NCBI GenBank assembly: GCA_016647705.1
Contig: CM028329.1
Location: forward strand, 13,665,910 to 13,729,909
Direction: 5' to 3'
DNA length: 64,000 nucleotides
Source: Eucommia ulmoides
Lineage: Eukaryota > Streptophyta > Magnoliopsida > Garryales > Eucommiaceae
The translations under genes were made by a program, and so were the position numbers. This document shows positions 19,084 to 29,836 of this stretch, one piece after another. Position 1 is the stretch's first letter. Every line of letters begins with the position of its first letter. The notes beneath the pieces are model-generated. The model ran no database searches. It was not told the origin of the DNA and was given only the letters and a program-made list of their open reading frames with translations.

Positions 19084-20691
19084 TCAGGATAATTTAATCG
19101 GAATACTTTGTTCATTCCTGAAGAAATTAGTAGGATCAACCACAGTCTTCACATGCACCAATCTGTTGAAGTTACGACCGAAATATCTTGTTGCCCATGC
19201 ACTTGCCTTTGCATAGCTTGTGTTGCCTTTACTGTTTTCTCCCAAGTCAAGATCTCTATAGTTAACATATGCATATCTTGGAAATTTGGAAACATGGGGA
19301 GCCATGTAACGGTAAAGACGTCTGATCCAATTCAGGTACCTTTCGGAATCTGATGCTTCCTCCCATGAAACCACATATTGAATCATGTAGATGTTCCCTG
19401 CTCTATGTGGAAAAGGTATCTTGGACTCTGGAATCTCACTCAACCTTCCTCCATAAGGATTGAAATGCAACTGAGCTGTCTGCCCCTCTTTTGTATATAA
19501 CCATCTCCATATCCTCTCTAGTCCTTTCCTAGAAATAGGTTCCCTCACGTAGTCCGATTTTCCTTTGAAAAATGATACCTCAAAAATCCCGACAGGGGTT
19601 CTATTGAGCAAAACATGAAGGGAATCTTCACTAGAGAATCTTGGAAAGTAGAGTATGGTATCAATCCAACTCATTTCGATGCAGTCTTGTTTAACCAAAC
19701 CCAACTCGGGGAAAGATTTTTGCATCAGTTGAAGGAGTCTATCCGCTCCACCCAAGAATAGGGAATCAAATTGAGCTTGTATTGTCCTTTTGCCATCACG
19801 ACTTGAATTGACAGAGCTAATGAAGAACCTAATGTGTAGGTTTTCATTGATCTTGTCAGCAATGTATTGCCACCGATAAACAAGCTCGGTCGCATTTTGC
19901 TCGAGTGTCCTATTTACTGTGAAAACAGTAACAATTTCAGGAACTACGACTAGTCTTATCTTCCAAGCAACAACAATCCCGAAACTAGTACCCCCACCAC
20001 CTCGGATGGCCCAAAAGTGCTCCTCCCCCATGGACTCTCGATTGAGGATTATTCCATTGGCATCAATTAGTTGGGCATCAATGATATTATCGGCGGCGAG
20101 CCCAAATTTACGAGATATCATGCTGTATCCTCCGCCACTGAAATGCCCACCAACACCCACAGTAGGGCAAACACCTGCCGGAAAGGCTAACGTTCTACTT
20201 TCTTGGGCGATGTTATAGTAAAGTTCTCCCAGAGTTGCGCCGGCTTGAACCCACGCGGTATTATTTTCATGGTCGATTGAGATTGACCGCATGTTTCTCA
20301 AGTCTACAATGACAAACGGGACGTTCGATATATAAGAAAGACCCTCGTAGTCATGTCCACCACTCCTTACCCTAACCAGCAAGCCATGGTTTCTAGAACA
20401 ATATATGGCTGCCTGGATTTGGGACTCGTGAGAAGGTGTGACAATGACAAAGGGTCTCAAGTTATTGGAGGACCTAAACCTGTCGTTTTGTGCAGAGGAC
20501 AACAAGATTGATTCATAGGAACGGTTATTTGGGGTGTAAAAGAAAGTGGGTACAGAATTGGAATTGAAATTCCGAGAATGAGCAGAAAGACATTGAAGAA
20601 AATCTTCATGAGTGTCAGCTGATGCTGCCCATGGAGATGAAAGTAGAAGAACAAGAAGAAATGACACCAATGAACTGTTTAGGGACTCCAT
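19084..20691 (-). CDS. BBE-B: berberine-bridge-enzyme-like FAD-linked oxidase, secreted
   Basis: Intronless, 535 codons, collinear with BBE-A without a gap; 64 residues differ by eye (about 88% identity). Signal peptide at 1-25 (FLLVLLLSSPWAASA). Bicovalent FAD residues His113 (RSGGHDYEGLSY) and Cys175 (GVCPTVGVGGHFSGGG) are present, and residue 183 is the family His. Residue 438 in IYMIQY is Gln, as in most Arabidopsis BBE-like enzymes, against Glu in BBE-A. Residue 190 is Ser in GGGYS where Gly is usual. Differences cluster in residues 281-430, the substrate-binding domain, whereas 431-535 is almost unchanged. I chose the Met at 20691 and not the in-frame ATG at 20733: the latter lies beside the TATA box, and the 535-residue start matches BBE-A and BBE-C. 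Substrate unknown. Confidence 0.93.
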   Translation of the reverse strand: MESLNSSLVSFLLVLLLSSPWAASADTHEDFLQCLSAHSRNFNSNSVPTFFYTPNNRSYESILLSSAQNDRFRSSNNLRPFVIVTPSHESQIQAAIYCSRNHGLLVRVRSGGHDYEGLSYISNVPFVIVDLRNMRSISIDHENNTAWVQAGATLGELYYNIAQESRTLAFPAGVCPTVGVGGHFSGGGYSMISRKFGLAADNIIDAQLIDANGIILNRESMGEEHFWAIRGGGGTSFGIVVAWKIRLVVVPEIVTVFTVNRTLEQNATELVYRWQYIADKINENLHIRFFISSVNSSRDGKRTIQAQFDSLFLGGADRLLQLMQKSFPELGLVKQDCIEMSWIDTILYFPRFSSEDSLHVLLNRTPVGIFEVSFFKGKSDYVREPISRKGLERIWRWLYTKEGQTAQLHFNPYGGRLSEIPESKIPFPHRAGNIYMIQYVVSWEEASDSERYLNWIRRLYRYMAPHVSKFPRYAYVNYRDLDLGENSKGNTSYAKASAWATRYFGRNFNRLVHVKTVVDPTNFFRNEQSIPIKLS

Positions 20692-20736
20692 ATTTTTGGT
20701 TGCAGGTTTTATGGTAAGATTATGTAAAATCAACTG

Positions 20737-20746
20737 CTATTTATAG
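20737..20746 (-). promoter_or_regulatory. TATA box of BBE-B
   Basis: The minus strand reads CTATAAATAG about 46-55 bases upstream of the chosen start, within a block shared with BBE-A and BBE-C. Confidence 0.75.
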
Positions 20747-20923
20747 CTTGGAAGATCAACTGTTAACAGAGACTTTTCTTTATATTGGGGTGAATTACAT
20801 CATTTCTCCTTGAAGTTTAAGGGTAATGTCAAATGGGTTCCCCATGTTTTAAATGACTTTTCTTTAGATTGGGGCGTATTAACTCGCTAAATTTTAAACT
20901 TTGTATAAACAAAGACTGTCTTA

Positions 20924-21082
20924 TTACAATTGTATCCTTAATTTTGTTATTTTAGGTGCGGAATTGGAATAAGAGGAAAGACATTGAAGAAAATCTTCAT
21001 GAGTGTCAGTTGATTCTGCCCATGAAGATGAAAGTAGAAGAACAAGAAGAAGTGACATCAGTGAACTGTTGAGAGACTCCAT
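20924..21082 (-). CDS. BBE-C: 52-codon remnant ORF keeping the BBE signal peptide
   Basis: The ATG at 21082 opens a frame that starts MESLNSSLMSLLLVLLLSSS, continues WAESTDTHEDFLQCLSSYSN, and ends after SAPKITKLRIQL at a TAA (20924-20926). Residues 1-43 are homologous to the first residues of BBE-A and BBE-B. Homology breaks off at about 20954, and the last nine codons come from the DNA that is the BBE-B upstream region. The FAD domain is entirely gone. The upstream TATA box and leader are intact, so it could be transcribed and would encode a signal peptide plus a short tail of about 27 residues with one Cys. Most likely a gene stump; a secreted micropeptide is speculative. Confidence 0.6.
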   Translation of the reverse strand: MESLNSSLMSLLLVLLLSSSWAESTDTHEDFLQCLSSYSNSAPKITKLRIQL

Positions 21083-21129
21083 TTTTGTTTTGTTATAGGG
21101 TTTATGCTAAGATCACGTTAAATTTGCTG

Positions 21130-21139
21130 CTATTTATAG
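21130..21139 (-). promoter_or_regulatory. TATA box of the BBE-C remnant
   Basis: The minus strand reads CTATAAATAG, at the same spacing from the start codon as in BBE-A, within about 140 bases of conserved promoter (21083-21226). Confidence 0.7.
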
Positions 21140-21226
21140 CTTGCAAGATCGACTATATCAACGCAGACTTTTCTTTATTATGGTAGTAAATTACATCATT
21201 TCTCCTTGAAGTTAAAGGGTAGTGTC

Positions 21227-21777
21227 AAACGAATTCATCCAAACCAAACAATTTGGTTTTCAAACTGATTAAGTGATTTTGATTACGATTTTGGTTACGG
21301 AATAAAAAACTGAACCGATTTAGGTTTTGAGATAATAACCGTGAAAGAGAAACGTGAAACTGAACCACGTAACCGACATTTTTGATATATTTTTGTTGTA
21401 TATATTACTTTCACTTTTTAGTTATTTACATTTTCACCCATATTGTGTATATATATATGTTATGGGTTAAATGATTTTTTTTAAAAAAATTGGTATTTTA
21501 GTTATGTTTTTATTTATATATAAAAAACAACGGTTCCCAATTTCGCCATTTTGGTGTTGTTTTTGATTTTATATAAAATTGAAGATCTAAATAGTTTTGG
21601 GTTTTGCGATTTTGATTTTGCTTTTGCTTAAATTTAAACAATTTAGTTTTAATACTGTTTTCTAAAAAAATCGACGGTTTTGATTTTCGTTTTGGTTTTG
21701 AGTTTGATATATGTTTATTGGTTTTGGTTTTAGTTTTTAATAAAATTGACCCAAAACCGAACCGTTACTCTCCTTTA
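21227..21777. mobile_element. 5'-truncated hAT-like element, copy 2
   Basis: This corresponds to 8538-9091 of the element at 8209-9091 and lacks its first 330 bases and left terminus because of the duplication junction. Confidence 0.65.
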
Positions 21778-24700
21778 ATTATGATCTTGGCGCTACAATA
21801 GTTGATATTTTGGGGAAATAGGAGACTCAAGGACGTGGGGGGTGAGCGAGGGAAGAGCATCAAAAGTTGGGTATTGATATGGCATGAGACTCAAACTTTA
21901 TGAACTAACTGTCAAATTTACCTTAAAATTTTGTGTTAAAGAAAAATGCATGCAATACTCATACGTAATTTACCTTAAAATATTGTTTAAAGAAAAATGC
22001 ATGCGTTGAATTTGAATACTCGTATGTAATAAGTTACCTCATTTGAAAATTCAAACTGGAAAAATACATGGGAGACTATTTCTTACAAAGATATGTATGT
22101 TACGTGGAGAAAATTATAATTCTCGTTTTAGAAATTTAAAAATAAAAATATGTTTGATTAACATCTTTCTATTCTTAAATATTCTAAGAGTTTGAGATTA
22201 GTCCCAAAGTTGAAAAATACAATATCCAGATTAAGACTAAGATCTTGATAAGATCTTGATGTTTGGTGGAGAAATTTAGGTGAATTATTTGTTTAGTGAT
22301 TTCACTCCTAAATTCTTATTCTCGTTTTTGAATTTTAAAAATAAATATAGATTGAATTAACATGTTTCTATTTCCAAAGATTTTAAGAATTTGAGATTAG
22401 TCCCAAAATTCTTGAGATTTTGAAGAAAAAAAATAATTATTTCCCAATTTATGCTTATTTAAAGGAACAAAATCGAAAATTTTAACATCTCTTCAAATAT
22501 TATTAACCTTAAATATAAAGAATTTGTTTGGTTTTTTTTTCATCGATTTAAGCCAAGAGAACTAATTAAAATGAAGTATTTTTTTTAATTATTTTATTTA
22601 GTTATAATTACTCTAGCAAATATGCTTTTATTTTTCCATATTAAAAAAAATATGAAAACTAATGTTGTAACCAAACCTGCTCCTTTGGTTTTGTTATAAA
22701 AAATTGTGAAAGAAATTAACAATAATTGTTGTTTCCAAACATGCTAGAGTTATTGACAATGAAAAAATAATTCCTATCACATTTTTCTGGAAGTTAAAAT
22801 AATAATAATAATAAAGAAAAAAAAAAAAAGAAAAAGGAGAGAGAGATAAAAAATCGTTAACTAAACATCACATGAATCTCTGAAATATGATATAATATTT
22901 AAGGGCATTTTGGTGTCACTCGTCGCGTAACTTTTATTTATCTTTGTTTCAATTTTTAAAAATTGAAGTTTTAGCCCTTCTAATTTTTCTTGATAATTTT
23001 ATCTTCCCTTACATCCTATCACATCAACTAATTCAATAATAACTTTTAAAATATCTAAAATACTCTTTCTTGCATTTTCATTGTTCACATATAGTTACAA
23101 TTACAATTATTATTTTTAAATATTTAAAATATCCTTTGTTATATTCAACTATTTTACATCTAATTAATATACTATAGTTACGGTTACAATTTTTAATAAC
23201 AAAAACACTATTTGTTACATTACGCTTCAACGCGGTGGTGGTCCAACAACATGGTCGATGGCAGTGTCAGGCAAGGACAGTGGCGTGCTTCAGAGCAAAT
23301 ATTCTTGTAATATTTACTTTTAAGAGTTGGAGGCAATATTTTTTATCAGTATATATTTGTTTTGGTCTAACCTTTCTTTCATGTAAAAGGTCAGTATAAA
23401 TTTTTTAAACATAATTTTTAATCATATTTTACTTACAATTTTTAAAAAATATTAAAAAAAATATATTATTGACTCTCTTTATCGTTTTCATTCTTTCTTC
23501 TTTTTGGCCATAAGTATTTTTAATGGTAAATATTTATCTTTTTACATCTTCCTTATTTATTTTATAGATTTTTTATGATTTTTTAAAATTCAAAACAACT
23601 CAAGTTCCATCACTGTGGACGCCGCATTTTGTGCCGCTCGTTTTCGCATTCTTTAAAGTGTTGTGTCTAAAGTGTAAATTTGGACAAACTTTAGACCATG
23701 TTTAAAGGGGCAATTTTTTTTGTCTAAGATTCATGTTTTTAAATTCTATTTAAGGTTTCAAAAAGAAAAGAAATATAAAAAAAAAAATTAAAAAAAATCG
23801 ACAATTTGATTAAATTGGGGAAAAATAAAGTTTTGGGCTAAAATCAGAATTTCTAAAAGTTAATTGGGGACTAAATAGGTTAACTTGAAAGTATATTTTA
23901 ATAGAATATCACTTTTGATATAATTAATTTCATTTCCCACCCATTAATTTTAAGAAATTTTACCAATTTCAACCATTCATTTTAGCTTAAAAATTGTATT
24001 TTTTTTGCCCGTTTTATCAAATTGACAAACAAAAATATTTTATTTTCCGAAAATGAACTTTCCAATATTTATTTGGATAGTTTAATTTGATTTTATTATT
24101 TAAATTTCAAGAAACAACACAAAACATGTGTAATTTCTAAAGAGATCCCAAACCAAAAAATACAAAAAAAAACAAAACAAAACAACAAAGGCTAAGTAAA
24201 CATCCTTCGGGAATAAGACAAAACATTAGATTCCGAAATTGGAGTGCCCAAAGTAGCAAAGCGAGTGCTCAAAGCCATTTTCCGAAAATAGTATGACTAG
24301 GGGAGGTCATATCAAGAAGGTTATACACTCAATTCCATAAATAGGGGAGGGATCCTTTCCATTTTCTTTGCTAATTCACTCTACTCTCTTGCATGTTCTC
24401 ACTCTAGAACTCAAAAGTACTTTCTCTTTCTAAAATATACTTCTCAAATTTAGCTTTTAGTTTTATAGATCTTAGACTCTCTATATAAAATAGATCTAAG
24501 GAGAAGAAGCAGTAGCAAACAAAGGAGAAGAATAATCATTATTCCAATAGGTAAGGTAAGTTCTCAAACCTCCAAATCTTTTACATACTTCAGAAGCAGC
24601 AAATAAAGAAGAAGAAGAACCATCATTCCAAAAGGTAAAGTAAGTTCTCAAACCTCCAAATCTTTTACGTACTTCTTTGGAATAAAGATAAACAAAGAAA

Positions 24701-24859
24701 AACAACCACACACGCATACAAAAAATGATCAAAACCTAACAAAAAGATACAAGCAGTTCTCTAAGAACGCTCTTTATTTTTCTACATTCACTTTTATCGT
24801 TACTTTCTTTCCGCATTTATTTTACTGTGATTTACTTTTTCTGCTCTTTGCCTTTCCAA
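21227..24859. repeat. Large duplicated block, copy 2 (pairs with 8538-12204)
   Basis: Its left edge is a junction: BBE-type promoter sequence ends at GTGTCAAA and hAT-like sequence starts at AAACGAATTC, overlapping by AAA. The block then follows copy 1 in order to GCCTTTCCAA at 24859. From about 21772 to 23280 it is gapless and nearly identical to copy 1; the rest is diverged. No gene is seen in it. Confidence 0.9.
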
Positions 24860-24960
24860 CCTTTACATTTTCGCATTTTTCTTTTTTTAAGCCAAGGCCT
24901 TGGACTAGAACTAAGTCACACTCCTTGACTTAACAACTTTTTTTTTGGTCAAGTACTCGG
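24300..24960 (+). mobile_element. LTR-like sequence, copy 2, longer than copy 1
   Basis: It contains CATAAATAGGGGAGGGATCC at 24336-24355, a credible TATA box and leader on the plus strand; copy 1 has CACAAATAG there. It also holds the partial tandem repeat around CCTCCAAATCTTTTA. It extends past 24859 through GCCAAGGCCTTGGACTAG, consistent with the U5 end of a gypsy-like LTR. The exact ends and internal domain are not resolved. Confidence 0.4.
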
Positions 24961-25159
24961 AATAGCATCTATATATATGCTTATATAAGTCGTGTCATAT
25001 TTACGCTAAAAGCCAGAATAAAAGGAGACCTCAATTCCTTACAGGATAAGTGCGGTTTCCTTCAGAAATATTTCTTATTTCCTAGCTACTATTTGGATGG
25101 ACATTATATATATTTATACTTAAATATATGTCGATGTCAAATTTTGGTTAAGAACAACG

Positions 25160-25900
25160 GTATGGTTGGGTCAGAGTAGACGTGTCTTTTCCTTGCTAAG
25201 GTGGAGTGCAGAAGGTCCTAGATCTGTTTTTTGGTCAAGTGGTCGGAAATGTCCTGTGATCCGAGATGGTTATCTTTCTATTCTAGGCTGAGCTCTGAGA
25301 AGGTACCTACACAAAGACGCACTGGGGTGTTGCTCGGTGAAGTCCTTCTGGCGTGAGAGTAAGAACTCGGGATAAAAAACAAATAAATGTATTTCAGGAA
25401 AGTAGCTGAGCATTAATTGATACCTTTAAGCATTGATGACCCGTCCCTTTATAGGTGAGAATGATGATTAGTGTCGTAGGATTGAGGGGCCTAAGCTCGG
25501 ATAATTACCATAAGCTCTGTGTGTGGTTAATGTGCGGGCACGTGGAGAGATTAGATTCGTGGGCTTTGCTTTTTGGCCCTTTGAGAAGGAGCCCATGGGT
25601 TGTCCATGTACGAATGAGGAGAGACGGCCTGACCCATTCTCTCCATTTTTAGGAGTTGGAGGGGGTTGTCCCAGCTCAACTTGACATTTTGAGTCGGAGA
25701 GAGGATGTTTTACATATGATCCTGCTGAATCGGGTTGCTAACCTAGGAGGTGCCGACTTGGGAAGGTGTCGAACTGAGGAATTGACCGTACAGGTGATAG
25801 CCAATCTAAGACCAACTGTGAGTTGATAACAACGTAGAGGCTAGGGGCACTTTTTGTTGATCCTTTCTGTGGCAGGCTGAACTTGGAAATAATGGATCAC
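25160..25900 (-). mobile_element. LTR-like fragment related to the gypsy LTR at 62288-62989
   Basis: It shares an ordered set of features with that LTR: a GGCGTGAGAGTAAGAA motif near 25351 (GGCGTGAAAGTAAGAA near 62514), a minus-strand TATA-like element in CCTTTATAGG near 25447, and GC-rich sequence to its right. Similarity is patchy, so it is a related family member. The ends were not found. Confidence 0.4.
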
Positions 25901-26588
25901 ATCTGCTCGGAAAGAGGCCTATGTTGTGCAGCGTCTTTATTTAGGAGAATCCTTTTATGCCCTCGTCCTACCAAAGCGCAGCTCAGGATTGTCTGATCTC
26001 GATACCCTAAGCCCGAAAATGCGTGCTCAGATGGCTGGAAAATTCCACTAGACGACATCCAGGGACCTTTTCTCGATCACGGTCGATCAGAGCTGAGTCT
26101 GATCCTCTGATTGACGGAGTCTTCAAATACTACCCTTGGTTAACTGTGCCCTATTTGGGGTTTCTGTACATGTGACGGTCTTCGATAGGGAAGTTTAGGG
26201 TGATCGAATTTTATACTCATTTGTTGCCCACCAGGCCCAATGGCGAGAAGGAACAAGAGGCATTGGGGACTCTGCTGTGCTCTGGTTTGCATCCCTCATG
26301 GGTTATTTTTTACCTTTCATGAGTATATCATGTTCAGAATACTCTGGGTGATAGTCAAGGCATTGTATCATTCAAGAGAGGGTTACCATTCCACGAAGGA
26401 GAAAATTCTGGCTCGGGAAAATGCGAGCGGCCCGATGATGATCCGCATGGCCTGTATCGTCTGGCTTCTTTGTACGCTTTGTGGCTGACTATCGGATGAA
26501 TGACACCTGACATGTCCTTTTTGACGAGCACAATGAACAAGGTGCCTAGGGTCATCTGATTAAGTGACAATTTGATAGGACGCTGCCC
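25901..26588. other. Non-coding lead-in to the decayed gypsy-type gene
   Basis: Moderately GC-rich sequence with short frames lacking any recognisable motif, probably the LTR or promoter part of the element that follows. Confidence 0.35.
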
Positions 26589-26598
26589 CTATAAATAG
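26589..26598 (+). promoter_or_regulatory. TATA box upstream of the decayed transposon gene
   Basis: CCCCTATAAATAGGAGG is a strong plant TATA context, followed about 30 bases later by a CA-rich start region and by the ATG at 26690. Confidence 0.55.
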
Positions 26599-26689
26599 GA
26601 GGCCACTCCACACTCATTTTCATACTTGAGATCAAATTCAGAGCACCTTCACCATTCCTGGTAATGATAGCATCTCTTCTGCGTTTGCC

Positions 26690-26697
26690 ATGTCTTC

Positions 26698-26737
<40 letters not shown>

Positions 26738-29050
26738 CTTCTTATCTTTTTCTTCTTCTTCTTCTTCCTACTCTTGTTCGAGCCCATAGTGTATCCATTT
26801 CGACCAAACTCTCTATCTTTGGCCCATCGAGGGTTCTACTCCCAACTCGGAGGATCGACTATGCCTGTCCAATGGTGCAGTACAACTCACTCCGTCACTG
26901 CTACTAGGAGGGCGGGTCGTTCTAATGAAAAATGAGGGTCGATCCTTCTGAACACCCTACTGTTGAGCTCAGCTCAGACCTAGATGGTGAGGTCGGCTCT
27001 AACGGCGCCTCCGTGATGGAAATCTTGGGGACTCTTTCCACAACCCCAAGTGACCCTGAGTGGTGCTGTCCCTCTAGATAGCCCTATCAATAGAATTAAG
27101 TCTAACATGACCATGGAAGAGCTTAGCACCCCTCGGAGTGAGTGCACATTTCCTGACAAGGTGGAGGTCCGTCTTCCCCAAGCTAAAGAGAGGGCGTGCT
27201 CACCTCATAGAGCTATATCATCATATACTAGCAGTAGTTGGTTGCTGGTCTTAGGTTTCCCCTTTATTGGTGGGTTAGGGCCTTCTGCTTGGAGTTTAGG
27301 TTATGTTTATCACAACTCGCTCCAAATAGCATGATCGCCCACCTATGTAATCTTTCGCACAGAGGAGATAAAACCATCCATAGATTTCTTTCGTGGCTTA
27401 TTCTTTTCCAAATCGATGCCCCGGGGTAAGGGTTGGTGTTATTTTGTCTTTAGGAGGCAATTTCTCTGCGATGTGGAATCATCCATCAAGGGCTGGAAGC
27501 CCAAGTACTTTTACCTAGGAAAGCGGTTGGGAATTCTGACCAAAAGAGGAAAAAGTTAACCCCATCCGAATGGAATGGAGAATTGTTGGTAAGATCACGT
27601 TCTGTGCTTGGGGAGAATTCCCTAGTCGGTTAATTCTTTTAACTTGTATTTGGTTTCCTTATTTTGCATAACCAAAGAAGAAGGCCAAGAAGAGGATCGA
27701 GCCCTGTCCCAGAATTGCAAAGTAGAGGGACACAATAGAGGTCCATCTTCTTTCATGCTCCGTCATTGCCCCTTGTCGAGATAGACCTCGAGTTTGATAA
27801 TAGTAAGTCCCATTCTCTTCTTGGTATAATTTTACTTAAAATCTTTTCATCTTCATTCTAGTCATTTATTAAAATCTTTTCATCTTTTATCTGGTCATTG
27901 ATTTGTCCCTTATGGTAGCAATGGACAAAGTTGTGCTAAAAAAGGTCATGAAATTGAGACTCGCCTAGGAGGCGCAAGAGAAGGGACAGGGGTCTCAGCC
28001 CAAGACTACCGCCACTGTTAAAAAGAGAGAGCCCACCATAGCCCGGGCATCACCATATTCGACCCCTGCCCACGCTGAGACTTCGGGAAGGAAGACCCCA
28101 ATGAAAGAGGCCCCTTATTAGTCAGGATCGAATTCTCATGCTCCTACTGATGATGCTGAGCCTAGAGACCGTCGGGGTAAGGAAAAGAGGTGGATGGTAC
28201 ACGTGGAGGCCGAGAAAGTACTGAAACATTAGAGGACATAGGTCACCCCCAGTTGAGCTGGACTCTAGCACCTAACTTCTTCACTGTGCCGAACACAGGT
28301 TTTTCCTACAATCAGAGGATCCTAGAATGTCTAGAGCTAAAGTGAAACTTTATCCACGAAATCACCCCTTCTCAAGACCTCCACAAGGTCAATGCCAAGA
28401 GCGATGTTAAGGTCATCTTGGATCTCTACAAGGACGCTAAGTCATTAAATCTCTTCTCAACTCTTCTTCTTTCTTAACTTGTTCCAAGTGTGGATTTTTT
28501 CCCGTGTAAACTCTTTTCAAGGTAGCCTTAGTTGGGATGGGACTTCACCAAGCTATCGAGATGGAGAAGGCTCTAAAAGAAGATAGCACAAACATAGTCG
28601 CCCAAATGGAAAAAAAAATCATGAGAGGATGAAGAAGGTGGTTTCCAGTAAGAGTACCTTCTGGTCTCCAATGGGGGAGCTGTCTGGCGAGAAGGAGCAA
28701 CTCACCTCCCAGGTTAGCAAGTTGGAGACTGACCTGGCCGAGGTGAGCTAAAGGCTCAATGAGCCAGAGATGCAATAAGGGGAGGCGATTGCCCAATCTG
28801 AGTAGGAGGCCACTGCCAAATAGAAGGACAACGTAGAGTTTGATAAGCTAAAGCACGATATTAGAGCTAATGTGATGATGGACGATTATAAGGCGGTGAT
28901 CCTATCACTCCGATAATAATACCCTTTCTTTCCTTATGAGAATATCAGGATGAAATTATTCGACTCCCGGGAGAAGGGTGAGGTAGACCACGAATAGAGG
29001 GAGGTGGTTGGTGCTGAGGAGGCAAATGATGACGGGCAAGGCCCTCCTTA
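26690..29050 (+). pseudogene. Putative gypsy-type transposon-domain protein, heavily mutated
   Basis: The best evidence is at 27150-27700. In three shifting frames it reads VEVRLPQAKERACSPH, then GLRFPLYWW, LCLSQLAPNSM, and SSIKGWKPKYFYLGK, in the order seen in the plant domain of unknown function usually labelled putative gypsy-type transposon (PF04195). Downstream, 28530-28900 encodes a charged, probably coiled-coil segment (MGLHQAIEMEKALKEDSTN), which also follows that domain in family members. Numerous stops and frameshifts destroy the frame. A 36-base poly-T run after ATGTCTTCG replaces the low-complexity N-terminus. Such proteins are encoded by LTR-type elements with no pol; their function is unknown. 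Confidence 0.65.
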
Positions 29051-29809
29051 GCTCAGTAGAACCCCCAACTCATCCCAAGTTCAGATAACTTGCAATTTTT
29101 TTTCCTGATTTTGCTTTGTTTTCTTATTTTTTACTTATTTGTCCATAAAGGACTTACTTTGTAATGGGCAAGAACCTAGCACATGTAAACATAACTCTTT
29201 TGATTAATGAAATGGATCTCATTTCTTCTCTGTTCGGCGAATTTATTGAACTTCCAACTTTTCTTCGTGGTTTTACTTTTTTAATGTGGATATTTCCAAG
29301 GTAGGGATGGCTCCTCAACCTCGCTTTGGACACCGAGCTCGACATGATACTAAGCTCGGTACACTGCCCGAGCTCAGCCGTAACCATGAGCTCAATGCAG
29401 TCTTTTTCATTGACGTGGACATTTTTTTGAGTCGCTATTTATTTTGACCCTTGATTAGGTTGAACTCTCAGTAGGATGTCACCACCTTACTTGGTACTAT
29501 CGGGCTCTGTTCGGTGGCAGCAGCCCAGATCGATGGACTGAGTTCTAACCTCATAATCTTCATGTCCGAGCTCTGCTCAGTGACGAGCTCGATCGTGTAG
29601 AGTTTCGTTCGGTTCATTCCCTTGGTTTAAGAGACTTTATCCTCATCTTTCTGTTACGGATTAGGCATATTATTGAGGACTTCTTCTCATGCCAAAATTG
29701 TCCATAATTTGTAAGGTGTCCTAATCTCAGTAGGTATCCCCTGCTTGATCTCGTCGCCCAATATTTTGAGTTCTAAGCGGCTAAATCCCCTAACTTGGAA
29801 GATTTTTAG
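29051..29809 (+). other. 3' untranslated tail of the decayed transposon, no gene
   Basis: It is rich in GAGCTC/AGCTCGG words (29320-29590). A similar word bias marks 48600-48760 beside the gypsy copies. Nothing coding is supported. Confidence 0.4.
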
Positions 29810-29836
29810 TGTAATGACCTGGTTTCCTAGAGCCGT

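Noticed and set aside
20692-20733. Upstream in-frame ATG adding 14 residues to BBE-B
   Set aside because: It would start right beside the TATA box, is absent from BBE-A, and would put polar residues before the signal peptide. The Met at 20691 matches both paralogues.
26690-26935. 81-codon frame starting with a poly-Phe run
   Set aside because: The run is a poly-T tract; the frame is only the damaged start of the gypsy-type transposon pseudogene, not an independent protein.
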